A model generated the notes under the pieces. That model was not told the DNA's origin. It worked only from the letters and a program-made list of their open reading frames with translations, and made no database searches. A stretch of 64,000 nucleotides of DNA from Acanthosepion pharaonis. Taxonomy: Eukaryota; Mollusca; Cephalopoda; Sepiida; Sepiidae. The stretch spans positions 1,850,001 through 1,914,000 of the forward strand of contig CAHIKZ030001780.1 in the NCBI GenBank assembly GCA_903632075.3, read 5' to 3'. Positions 55,845 to 64,000 of this stretch are shown here, one piece after another (the first letter of the stretch is position 1; every line of letters begins with the position of its first letter). The position numbers were made by a program, and so were the translations under genes.

Positions 55845-56112
55845 TTTGCCATCTATCACAATGCTTCAGCCATTCCAGACTTCAGGTGATAATCAATCCA
55901 GGTAACCTTCAGAGGGTTTCGAACCAAACCGTTTATTTAATCTAGATTGTCCTGTTGCCCATGTCAAGGAATATATCTTCAAGTTCTTTATTTAGTATGG
56001 ATCAGTTATTTCTTGCCCCATTTCCACAGAGTCTGCACTATCCATCTCAGGGACTGAACTGACAATTACTTCATCACCAATTTCATTATTGTCCCACAAA
56101 TGTAGATAATAA
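55845..56112 (-). mobile_element. tRNA-derived SINE (type C)
   Basis: Sense (minus): B-box-like GTCAGTTCAGTCCCTGAG, then GAAATAACTGATCCATACTA, AGATTAAATAAACGG and CCTCTGAAGGTTACCTGG. It aligns with 24568-24790. Confidence 0.65.
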
Positions 56113-56114
56113 CA

Positions 56115-56660
56115 TATCCCAGAAATTCAAACAGAAAAGATTTGATTGTCCAAACAATGCTGGATATATCTGAGATTTAATCTTTTTGATGACTTGATAG
56201 TAATAAAAAAGAGAAAAACGCCCCCTCCCCATTACTCAACATGATTGGACAGTTGGTAAATCTTAAGCTTTAATCTCTTACTAGTCTGGCCACTAATTAG
56301 TACAAAAGACAAAAAAAAAACAGTTAAAAATAAATAATTAAATGTGAATGCCAAACCAGACAGGGATATTGAAATGTTTTGTTGAAAGAGATTTACCCAG
56401 AGGCCATCAAACTAATACTTGTGATTGTATTAGAGTAATGTTGAAAATGTCTGATTATGCAAACTAATGACACAATAGAAAGGAAATATTTCAAAGCAGA
56501 CTAATAAGAAAGAAGATCATTTTTAAGTTTCAGTTAATTACACACACGTTTATAGAAATTAAACTTGATTTGAAAAATAATTAAATTAACTGGAAAACAG
56601 CTTCAGAATAAATTTTAATAAATTAATCAGATGTTTATTTTATTTAAAAATTTTAAGACT
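56115..56660. other. AT-rich sequence, nothing recognised
   Basis: No repeat or open frame supported. Confidence 0.45.
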
Positions 56661-56663
56661 CCA

Positions 56664-56917
56664 TATAAGGTCCGAGAGCCACTCGAGGTGGAGAAGTATT
56701 TGTGTGTAAGTGAAAATAATGAATCTAACTCAAAATTGAACTCAGCTTTCCAATTTAACAATTCTGTGTCATTATCCATTACATGACCTGCACATCCAAG
56801 CTTACAGAACTTGGCATTCGCAAGCGGTCACCCATCTAGGTACTGACCAGGCTCAACGTTGCTTAATTTCAGTGATTGTACAGGAACCAATATTTCAACA
56901 TGATATGGCTGTAAGCT
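56664..56917 (-). mobile_element. 5S-tRNA composite SINE, near full length
   Basis: Plus-strand 56800-56917 follows the complement of 5S rRNA (GGCATTCGCAAGCGGTCACC, CATCTAGGTACTGACCAGGC, AACGTTGCTTAATTTC, GATATGGCTGTAAGC). In sense the tRNA-like half follows (GGTCATGTAATGGATAATGA, GCTGAGTTCAATTTTGAG), then the tail with CTTACACACAAATAC. The 3' end here is motif J (GAGTGGCTCTCGGACC) instead of the CCATTATTATCTCC end. Confidence 0.8.
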
Positions 56918-56924
56918 CTTCAGT

Positions 56925-57265
56925 GATCAGCAAAAATACTGAAGGCAGTAGTCATAAAACTTGATTTCTTTTAGCAAACCACAGACATCCAGTTTAAGAA
57001 CAATTTTTATGTACAACTTTTTCTTTGTATCTGGCAGCTGTTCTTTTGAGTTCGTTGTCAGCTACCTTCTTTATGGACAACATAATCAAGATTCTATTCC
57101 TCTTATCACAGGTTCAATTTACAGTAATTACTGGATTAAGAATTATCAGACAGGTAGAAAAGTATAAAAGCAATCATTACAGGAAAAAAGCTGTTCAACA
57201 TTTGAAAATCTCAGAACCACCCTCAGATTAATTGGATCATTGGACTTAATTACAGTAAAATAAAT
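56925..57265. other. Unassigned sequence
   Basis: Two overlapping 68-codon plus frames (56961-57231) have no motif and no splice pair. Confidence 0.4.
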
Positions 57266-57267
57266 TA

Positions 57268-57620
57268 AGATTTTTTTTTTATTGACAATTACAGTCAGAC
57301 TAATATACTCAGTTTTTTCATTTCGGCCATTGTGCCCTCTGGCTTTCTTTAACCATCTGTGGCAGCAATATTCAAACTTCCAGAAAAATTTCAAATTGAA
57401 CCCTTTATTTAATCTATGGTGGTAAACTATTCTCATCCCCCTGTCTATGTCTAGGGATATCTTGTCTTGTTCTTTTTTAGTACTGCTCAGTTGTTGCTTG
57501 TAATAACCAGTCCACAGATTGAACTCACATTTACTGTCACCAAATTCATGAACCAGCACTCTAATCCGCTCAGCTATTCTACTGTGGGCCAATTCTAAAG
57601 ATGTTCTTGTTTCAATTGCT
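57268..57620 (-). mobile_element. tRNA-derived SINE (type C), near full length
   Basis: Sense (minus): A-box-like TAGCTGAGCGGATTAGAGTG, B-box-like GTGAGTTCAATCTGTGG, the body words ACAACTGAGCAGTACTAAAA and AGAACAAGACAAGATATCCC, GATTAAATAAAGGGTTC, and a terminal A10 at about 57270. The 179-codon minus frame, the longest in the window, lies over this SINE and is not taken as a gene. Confidence 0.75.
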
Positions 57621-57699
57621 GTTAAAGCATTGCTGTCAAACTTACCTCCCTTTGCTGCTATTTCTTCTGCACAGAAACAGTGCAATTCAAACAGTCTAC

Positions 57700-58090
57700 T
57701 CCCATAGATTAAATAAAAGGTTCAGTTTGAAATTCATTGAAGGTTACAGCAGATCAATGCACACCTAAATTAGGCTGGAGAAGCTAGAGCTGAAATGTTA
57801 TGATAATAAGAAAAATGAGTATGTTAGTCAGACTAATAACTCCTCATCTCAGAAATTAAGATTTTTTTTTTCGCATTTTACTCCATGACCATATATACAT
57901 AATTTACTTGCACTTATATTCAGAGCAATATTTGATTTTCTTTCTTTTGGTGTATTTTTCAAATTCTTAAATGAAGATAACTTACAAAAAAAAAAAAAAA
58001 AAAACTTAAAGAACTAGATTCACTGTCATTTGATTTAACAAGGAAACATTTTGTACAGTTTTAAACTTCAGGTTAATGTTATAATTACAT
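57700..58090. other. AT-rich sequence
   Basis: Includes an A19-20 run at about 57985-58004. Nothing recognised. Confidence 0.45.
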
Positions 58091-58097
58091 TTACCCT

Positions 58098-58975
58098 ATA
58101 TACTCCAGAAAAAGCATGAGATTTTATGATCAGCTTTTTATGAAAAAAAATAGGGATCACACTATACACAGATCATTTTTAAAAGAGTTTAAAAATCAGA
58201 CATTTTATGTGACTGGTTGCACTATACATAGACAAATTTTAAATGTAAATAATAATGTTCATCACAATAAATTAATCAACACTGCTGATCAGCATCAGCA
58301 GAGAGCCACTCCAGTAACATACATTTAAACAACCTCAGTTTCTAGAAAAATATATAAAAAAAAAATCAACATATGTGAATAGAATAGTTTTTATTTAGTA
58401 TGACTTGAATTATCATAACCAGATGGGACAACCAATACATTATGTAACAGTAATCCTGACAAAAGGGTTGTCACTGGAAAAGCAATGCCTCAGCAATGTA
58501 AATACTAAGCAAAACAACAAATATGAATGCAAATGAGATTGGGGAAAAAAAACTTATCAATTCTTCATTTATATTAGGTATTTGTTGATTTTAAGTGGCA
58601 TACATGGTGGATGAAAAAGAAAGAAACTTAAGTGACATAGGAGACAAGCCCAGGGTTAAGGAGCTACCATAGTTAGGCATGAACAAAAACAAAAGTATCG
58701 TATCTAAATCTTTGTATCAGATATTTTATCATAAGTGTCTTTTTCTCACCATTTTAGGGTAGCTCTGTACAAAAAAGAATGAAGATAATTTACTTGCTAT
58801 AAAATATGTCCAAGATGATGTCTAGTACTGCAATATTTGACCATGGTAGGTCTACTAGTATTGCTCAGAAACTGGGCTTGCTTTATACATGAACTATATG
58901 AAAAAAATGTCTTTCATAAAAAATTCAGGGCTTGTGCTATACATAAAGTCAGCTTATACACGAATATAAATTTTT
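58098..58975 (+). mobile_element. Unclassified DNA-transposon-like element I, long copy
   Basis: 58098-58225 and 58680-58975 are, in order, the reverse complement of 63296-63712. Shared words include TTTATGATCAGC and ATCTAAATCTTTGTATCAGA. About 450 bp between them has no counterpart in the short copy and may be either an insertion or internal sequence deleted from the short copy. No transposase motif seen. Confidence 0.65.
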
Positions 58976-58979
58976 AAGT

Positions 58980-59310
58980 GCTCTGTAAAATATATAATGT
59001 CATTGACTTTATCTCATATGCAAGAATTTAATTTCTTCTTTGGTGATCACTTCTTTTATGATGGTGATGTTGATGACTACCATTCACTGCCAACATGCAG
59101 ATTCAGGACTAGAATCTTCCAGTTTCACCAAAAGCTACACCCGTCATCCATTCCCTATTATCGTTTGGGTTTGCAAGTGTTGGTTGGAGGTGAAAGAATA
59201 TCAGAGTAGAAGAAAGTGTTGATGGCGTGAATTTGTTTAAGGTGGACATCAACTTGCCAGGAAGTGATCCACACTTGATTTCATGACATCTGTGGCATAT
59301 ATGGAATGAG
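58980..59310. other. Less AT-rich stretch, unassigned
   Basis: Open frames of 60-71 codons on both strands (58997-59324), including GVAFGETGRF on the minus strand. No splice pair or family recognised. Confidence 0.35.
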
Positions 59311-59311
59311 A

Positions 59312-59323
59312 CATGCAAAATCA

Positions 59324-59395
<72 letters not shown>

Positions 59396-59418
59396 TATAT
59401 AAACTGGATTTTGCATGC
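59312..59418. repeat. (TA)n array inside an inverted repeat
   Basis: CATGCAAAATCAAGTTTAT (59312-59330) and its near complement AAACTGGATTTTGCATG (59401-59417) flank about 70 bp of TA, so the whole can fold into one hairpin. Confidence 0.8.
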
Positions 59419-59424
59419 CTCCCC

Positions 59425-61205
59425 TCTAAAACCTTTTATACTATATTAATTATAATTTATAAAATTTCCTCTATTCAGAATATCTCCCTGACTCTCTTTC
59501 CATTAATCACTTACGTCTCTTTATATATATATATATATAGTTTAAAATCTATTTTTGGGTTCATTTTTAATTTCTTCTTTAATTCTAAATTTAAGTTCCA
59601 AATTTGTTTTCTTCTAATACCCCCAATTTGTCATCATAAGTTTAATATTTTTTTCTTTTTTTAATAAACTTCTCCCCTTTAAGATAGACACTTATCACCC
59701 TCCTTGACCCCTGTCTCTTACCTATCGTCTGATGGAAACAGTGAAAAGTGTAAACTCTGTATTAGGTGTTTTCAGCAAGTTAAGTTTTAAGTTTAGCCTT
59801 TAGCTTCCAATATCAATTTCTCACAGTTAACTTCTACATCCTGCTCACTCTAACCTTACAGACATGAACTTCATTCCACACCGGGGTTGAAGAGACAGGC
59901 GATCACTTTCATTGTCTGCCAAAATAGCCTATTCCCCATATGAGGTAAAAGGATTTGTTTAATTACTAATTATATTGATCTGTATAAAATTAAATAAAAT
60001 ACATCAAGCTCTTCTTTGTGGATCAGTCCTAATATTTTCATATTACTAAGATCTACTTGGATTATATACCAACAGATTTTTTACCTTATATATAACAGAA
60101 AAAAAATCATTATTACATTTGTGGATTTATAAAAAAAAAAAAAGTTTCCTGAATTTATAAAGTCTCAAGCTGATAAAAGATTTCCTGGTTTCAAAATCAG
60201 GAAATTAAAACAGCATTTGAGAGAATTGAAAAAAAATTTTTTTTGTGAAACATTTGATGCTCATTTGTTAGATTTGCATATAAACTGACATCTATAAATA
60301 AAAGGCATAATACAATAATTTAAAAGTGACACAAAACATTTACAATACTTTAAGTTATTAATAATTTTATATTCATCTTAGAGAAAATAAAAGGAGTATT
60401 TAAAAAATAAAATAAAAGGAATATGTATTGGATAGTATATTAAGATAATAGCTCTTGCATTAAAAATAAATTATCCACTTTTCTCAAACTAAGCAAGGAA
60501 ACCATCAATTACAAAACTGGAAACAAAATCAACAGAGATTAAAAAATATTTTTATACATACGGCAAAGATTCAAACATGGATAAATTAAAGATGGGAGAC
60601 TAAAAAAAAAATGAGACAATGAATACAGGCTCAGCACTAAAAATAGCAAAAGAATTTTGGGAAAGAAAAGTTAGATAGATAAATCAATGGCTTTAATGGG
60701 AACTCTTCCAAGAACTAAGGTCCTGGTTAGTGAACAACAGATCTTTTTTTAAGTCAGTTTCATGTGAAGATAGTCTTTAGTTTAATAGAAGTAGTCAGAT
60801 TAACTGGCTAAATTCCTAACACCAAAACCAGTTTAATATTGAAGTGGAAAATACATCTTAATTTTCCCTTGGCTTTCACCCACTTGGCTGTTGTATATGA
60901 AGGGTATAGAAATATGAGGTGTAATGTGGATAGAATTGCATTTAACAGAATACAAAAATAAAATCAGTAATGAGATTCTGATTGAGACACTGTTCACCTT
61001 ACATGATTCCCCTTGAGTAAAATAATAAAACAAACTAGACTCTCTAGCCATGTTAGGGCAAACAATTTAGGAGAAGGACAACAGGATATCACTATCTTTC
61101 CCAAGAACAATCATAGTAGCAGAGTTTATAGATATTAAAAGAAAATGAAATACATACATACATATATATAATGAAATGGACTAATTCTGACAATTATTTT
61201 AATAT
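59425..61205. other. Unique AT-rich sequence
   Basis: Short (TA)n at 59521-59540. 59690-59945 is less AT-rich with no recognised element. Nothing gene-like supported. Confidence 0.5.
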
Positions 61206-61211
61206 ATTTTA

Positions 61212-61406
61212 TTGTTATACGTTATTTATATAGACACAAATATTTAAGTAAATGTTCTGTTTATAATAAACAGTATTAACAACATTTACTGGCCTGAATG
61301 TCCAAGAAATTTCATAGAAAATATGTTCTGAGACAGCCAGGTTGGTAATTGTTGTTAATACAGAGCATTTACTTAAATATTTGTGCCTATATAAATAACG
61401 TATAAT

Positions 61407-61410
<4 letters not shown>
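61212..61410. mobile_element. Palindromic MITE-like element
   Basis: 50-bp arms at 61212-61261 and 61361-61410 share ATACGTTATTTATATAG, ACAAATATTTAAGTAAATG and their complements. An inner pair (ATTAACAACA / TGTTGTTAAT) extends the stem. About 200 bp, no coding content. Confidence 0.8.

Positions 61411-61411
<1 letters not shown>

Positions 61412-61463
<52 letters not shown>
61412..61463. repeat. (TA)n microsatellite
   Basis: About 26 TA units directly at the edge of the palindromic element. Confidence 0.95.
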
Positions 61464-61469
<6 letters not shown>

Positions 61470-61696
61470 GACTTAGCTTGCTCACAGCAAATAAAATGAA
61501 TTAATGGTATTAAATTTTTGAATTGTCAGTGCCAAAACAAAATTTTGTTCCTATTTCTCAGGTTTACCATAAGTTGTATATTTATAATTCTTATGATTCA
61601 ATTTAGTCATTGAAATATTGATCTGGGGGTCAAACCAAGAATTTTTTAGCATCTTCTTATTAAAATTAAAATAAATTATTATAAAATTTATTTTAT

Positions 61697-61815
61697 TATA
61701 CATGGTGCGGCAGAAATATCTCCCATGTATACCTCTCACATAATGGTTAGATTTTAGTTCGATGAAGACACCATTGCCACTAATGTATTACCATTATGTG
61801 GGAGGTATTCTACCA
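61697..61815 (+). mobile_element. Element F, head portion
   Basis: GTGCGGCAGAAATATCTCCC and GATGAAGACACCATTGCCAC match 23100-23190. The two ends (ATGGTGCGGCAGAAATATC and the complement of GGTATTCTACCAT) are imperfect inverted repeats. Confidence 0.55.
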
Positions 61816-62079
61816 TATGCTTAATTACCTTATTTAAAGTAAAATTTAAAAACATTTTTATTATATTATTTATTTAAAATTAAAAAAATAAAAGAATAAA
61901 GTTACGTATTAATAATTCTGTCAATATTAAAACTAAAAAACTTGTAGGACTTACTCTGATATAATTGGAGGGGTGACAATTATTTGAGTGGGTTAATTTT
62001 TTCAATATCTAACAAACATGTTTTAAAATAATTTAAAACGGTTAATAAAATGTGAAAAAAAAAAAAAAAATAAAGTTTT

Positions 62080-62445
62080 TAAAAAAAAAATCAAATTCAC
62101 CCCAAACAAAGCAGTAAAGCCACTAAGACAGAAGGGGTTATTGAGTGTGAAAGAATTAGAAAACAGAAACATTATGAAGGGGTAAGAATAATCAAAGTGT
62201 AATCAAGAGGACAGTAGATAATGACTGACATTGCCTTTAAATTTTTGAAAATCAAAGTTGGCCAGAAAGCATGGAGCTGGATGATAGTTTCACAAGCGAG
62301 AAAAGAAACATAGCAAAGAACTTACAGTTGCATCAAACCAATTCAACTGTAAATTGATGAGACTTTGTTGCCAATCTAGTACTGCATTTAAATTCATAAA
62401 GTCTAGGTATCATAGTAAAGAGCTCATTCAAAAGATTTGGTCTTA
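62080..62445 (-). mobile_element. LINE family A, 3' end
   Basis: Tail complement (AATTCACCCCAAACAAAGC, CACTAAGACAGAAGGGG), then GACATTGCCTTTAAATTTTT and the C-terminal coding part. The WNSLP region is worn (GGAGCTGGATGATAGTTTC). Confidence 0.78.
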
Positions 62446-62449
62446 ATAT

Positions 62450-63290
62450 GCTTTATGGGGGTGGGTGGGGGTCTCGTTCACTAACTACATATTAATTTTC
62501 AAATTGCAGTATTCAAATAAAATACAAATTTTATTCTAACCTAATTATGTACAGTAATGGATCATATGCAATATTAGTGAAGAATTCAACTAGAAAAATA
62601 GAAAATAAATACAATGTATCTAAATACAAATTAGAGACATGTCATAATAGATCATTCCATCTTATATAAATCAACAAATTTTGCAGCAATTTTCAACATC
62701 AACTTCAGACTTTTTTTTGGTAAAATGTTGAAGAATTTTAACACATTGTGGATAAAAAATAATGAATTTTATGTAATATATTTTGCAAGACTTAGCATAA
62801 GCAAAAGAAATTCATGGATTTGAATGAAAAAACCAAAAAAGATCCCAGAATGATGTCAAAATCCGCAAAAAGTCTTACATCCTTTAATAGTCAGTTGTGC
62901 TAAGTTTAATTTGTAACGTATATAAATGTAGGTAAAAAAGCAAATGGTGATAAGATAGCAAGGATCACAAAAAATCTCAATGACTAACTTAAAAAAGTTC
63001 TTCTCTTATGAAGATATATTTCTGCATTTAAAGTATTGATATATATATAGTTTGTTACAATTGAAAATAAAAAGTGCTCTTATGACAGAATTGGCAAGTC
63101 TTTCCATTTTCTTTAATAAGTTGGCTGACATTTCAATGATTTTAAATTATTTATAGAATAATTTACAATTATTTTACTTTTAAAAAATGTATGACTAATC
63201 GTTTTATATTTTCATAAAAATTTAAAAGAAAAATTCTTTTTGAAAAATACAAGCATAACAACATTAGCAATGATTATTATATTAAAAAGT
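62450..63290. other. AT-rich sequence with a repeat shared with 10.1 kb
   Basis: 62655-62760 matches 10120-10215 (AAATCAACAA, TTTTGCAGCAATTTTCAAC, ATCAACTTCAGA), part of the hAT-like element there. The remainder is unassigned. Confidence 0.5.
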
Positions 63291-63295
63291 TATTG

Positions 63296-63712
63296 CCATA
63301 TATACTTGTATTTAAGCTGACCTTGGAATTTTTTGTGAAAAGTTTGATTTTTCATATTGCTCATGTATAATGCAACCCCAGCATCTGAGCAATACGAATA
63401 GGCCTACCGTAGTCAAATATTGCGGTATTGGGCATCATCCTGGACATATTATATAGCAAATAAATGGTCTTCATTCTATTTTATACAAAGTCAATCCAAA
63501 ATAGTAAGAAAAACCATTTAATGTAAAATATCTGATACAAAGATTTAGATGCTGTACTTGTATTTTTGTTCATACCTGATTGATCTTTAACCTCTTCAAA
63601 AAAATGACCTGCGCATACTGCAACCCCCTATATTTTGCATAAAAAACCTGATCATAGAAACCTGCACTACACTTGAGTATATATGATAATAAACTCTATA
63701 TAAAACTAGCAA
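63296..63712 (-). mobile_element. Element I, short copy
   Basis: About 417 bp, inverted relative to 58098-58975. Ends are weakly complementary (CATATATACT on both). Contains words such as GGGTTGCAGTATGCGC and AATATTTGACTACGG on the minus strand. Confidence 0.65.
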
Positions 63713-63714
63713 AA

Positions 63715-64000
63715 ATCTGTTAAAAATAGAGTTAATTTAAAAATTAATACATAAAAATAATTACTGTAGAAAATTAATTTTCATTAAACTGTACATGTAC
63801 AAAGTCACAGGAACTTGTGGAGAGCTATGATCAGCTACATCCTGAATGTAAATGTCTCATAAAAGACAATATTTTTTGTAATAATCAAAGGTAAAGCAAA
63901 AAAAAAAAAGAAAAGAAAATAACTTATTTTTTTCAAATAATTATCATTATGTCATTAATAATTTTGTAAGATTTTGATTAATCAAAACAAAAACATTAGA
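63715..64000. other. AT-rich window end
   Basis: Nothing recognised; A-rich run at about 63898-63918. Confidence 0.5.

Noticed and set aside
57630..57680. Possible 21-nt microexon (TTTCTGTGCAG|...|GTAAGT, minus)
   Set aside because: Splice-like words fit, but it abuts a SINE, has no neighbouring exon, and so short a match can arise by chance.
57146..57685. Longest open frame in the window (179 codons, minus)
   Set aside because: It lies over a tRNA-derived SINE with A and B boxes and a terminal A-run and reads into low-complexity sequence. No domain is recognisable.
58997..59324. Frames of 60-71 codons, including GVAFGETGRF (minus)
   Set aside because: Ordinary-looking residues but no splice pair, start context or family; kept only as an unassigned stretch.

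Overview
This window reads as non-genic (intergenic or intronic) DNA from a large, AT-rich animal genome. There is no bacterial gene organisation, no long open frame and no rRNA operon. Dozens of long (TA)n and (CA/GT)n arrays alternate with worn copies of several retrotransposon, SINE and DNA-transposon families. The mix (tRNA- and 5S-headed SINEs, RTE/BovB-like and I/Jockey-like LINEs, Penelope-like fragments, mariner and hAT pieces, extreme TA microsatellites) suggests a mollusc, most likely a coleoid cephalopod such as an octopus. That placement is an inference from repeat content; no host gene identifies the species.

Layout. 1-4.9 kb: AT-rich background, TA arrays and a minus-strand LINE 3' end at 2.83-3.40 kb. 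4.97-5.25 kb: an island much less AT-rich than its surroundings, with a candidate 107-nt plus-strand exon. 5.9-6.6 kb: a three-unit tandem repeat and a tRNA-like SINE. 7.9-10.7 kb: foldback elements, SINEs, LINE 3' ends and a hAT-like end. 12.5-14.4 kb: the most complete LINE, RTE/BovB-like, minus strand. 14.5-17.5 kb: microsatellites. 17.6-19.2 kb: a plus-strand I/Jockey-type LINE followed by a mariner end and a 150-bp TA array. 20.8-22.7 kb: an inverted pair of one unclassified repeat. 23.9-24.1 kb: the best candidate host exon (minus strand, ATG, strong donor). 25.2-31.2 kb: a 5S-tRNA SINE, LINE fragments, a Penelope-like C-terminal remnant and a 526-bp mobile repeat inserted into a LINE tail. 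31.7-34.4 kb: LINE 3' end, SINE, two palindromic elements and an RTE fragment. 36.4-36.65 kb: a third candidate exon (minus strand). 37.6-38.1 kb: the second copy of the 526-bp repeat. 38.5-39.8 kb: a 5S-tRNA SINE and a LINE with a 5' inversion. 41.5-42.3 kb: an internally deleted mariner with both terminal repeats. 42.8-43.1 kb: a long near-perfect hairpin. 43.5-49.5 kb: mostly unique sequence with LINE 3' ends. 49.8-51.9 kb: a transposase relic, an RTE 3' end and an inverted pair of Penelope-like repeats carrying a hammerhead-ribozyme-like core. 52-64 kb: SINEs, LINE ends, foldbacks and an inverted pair of a probable DNA transposon.

How it fits together. No pathway or operon is present. The biology visible here is transposon biology: 5'-truncated LINE copies supply 3' tails, SINEs use pol III-type heads, MITE-like foldbacks abound, and TA arrays sit repeatedly at retroelement 3' ends. 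The three candidate exons are calls from splice-site and open-frame logic only; their genes were not recognised and the strands differ (one plus, two minus), so they need not belong to one gene. All transposon calls rest on motifs and copy-to-copy comparison by eye. Boundaries are approximate to about 10-30 bp.
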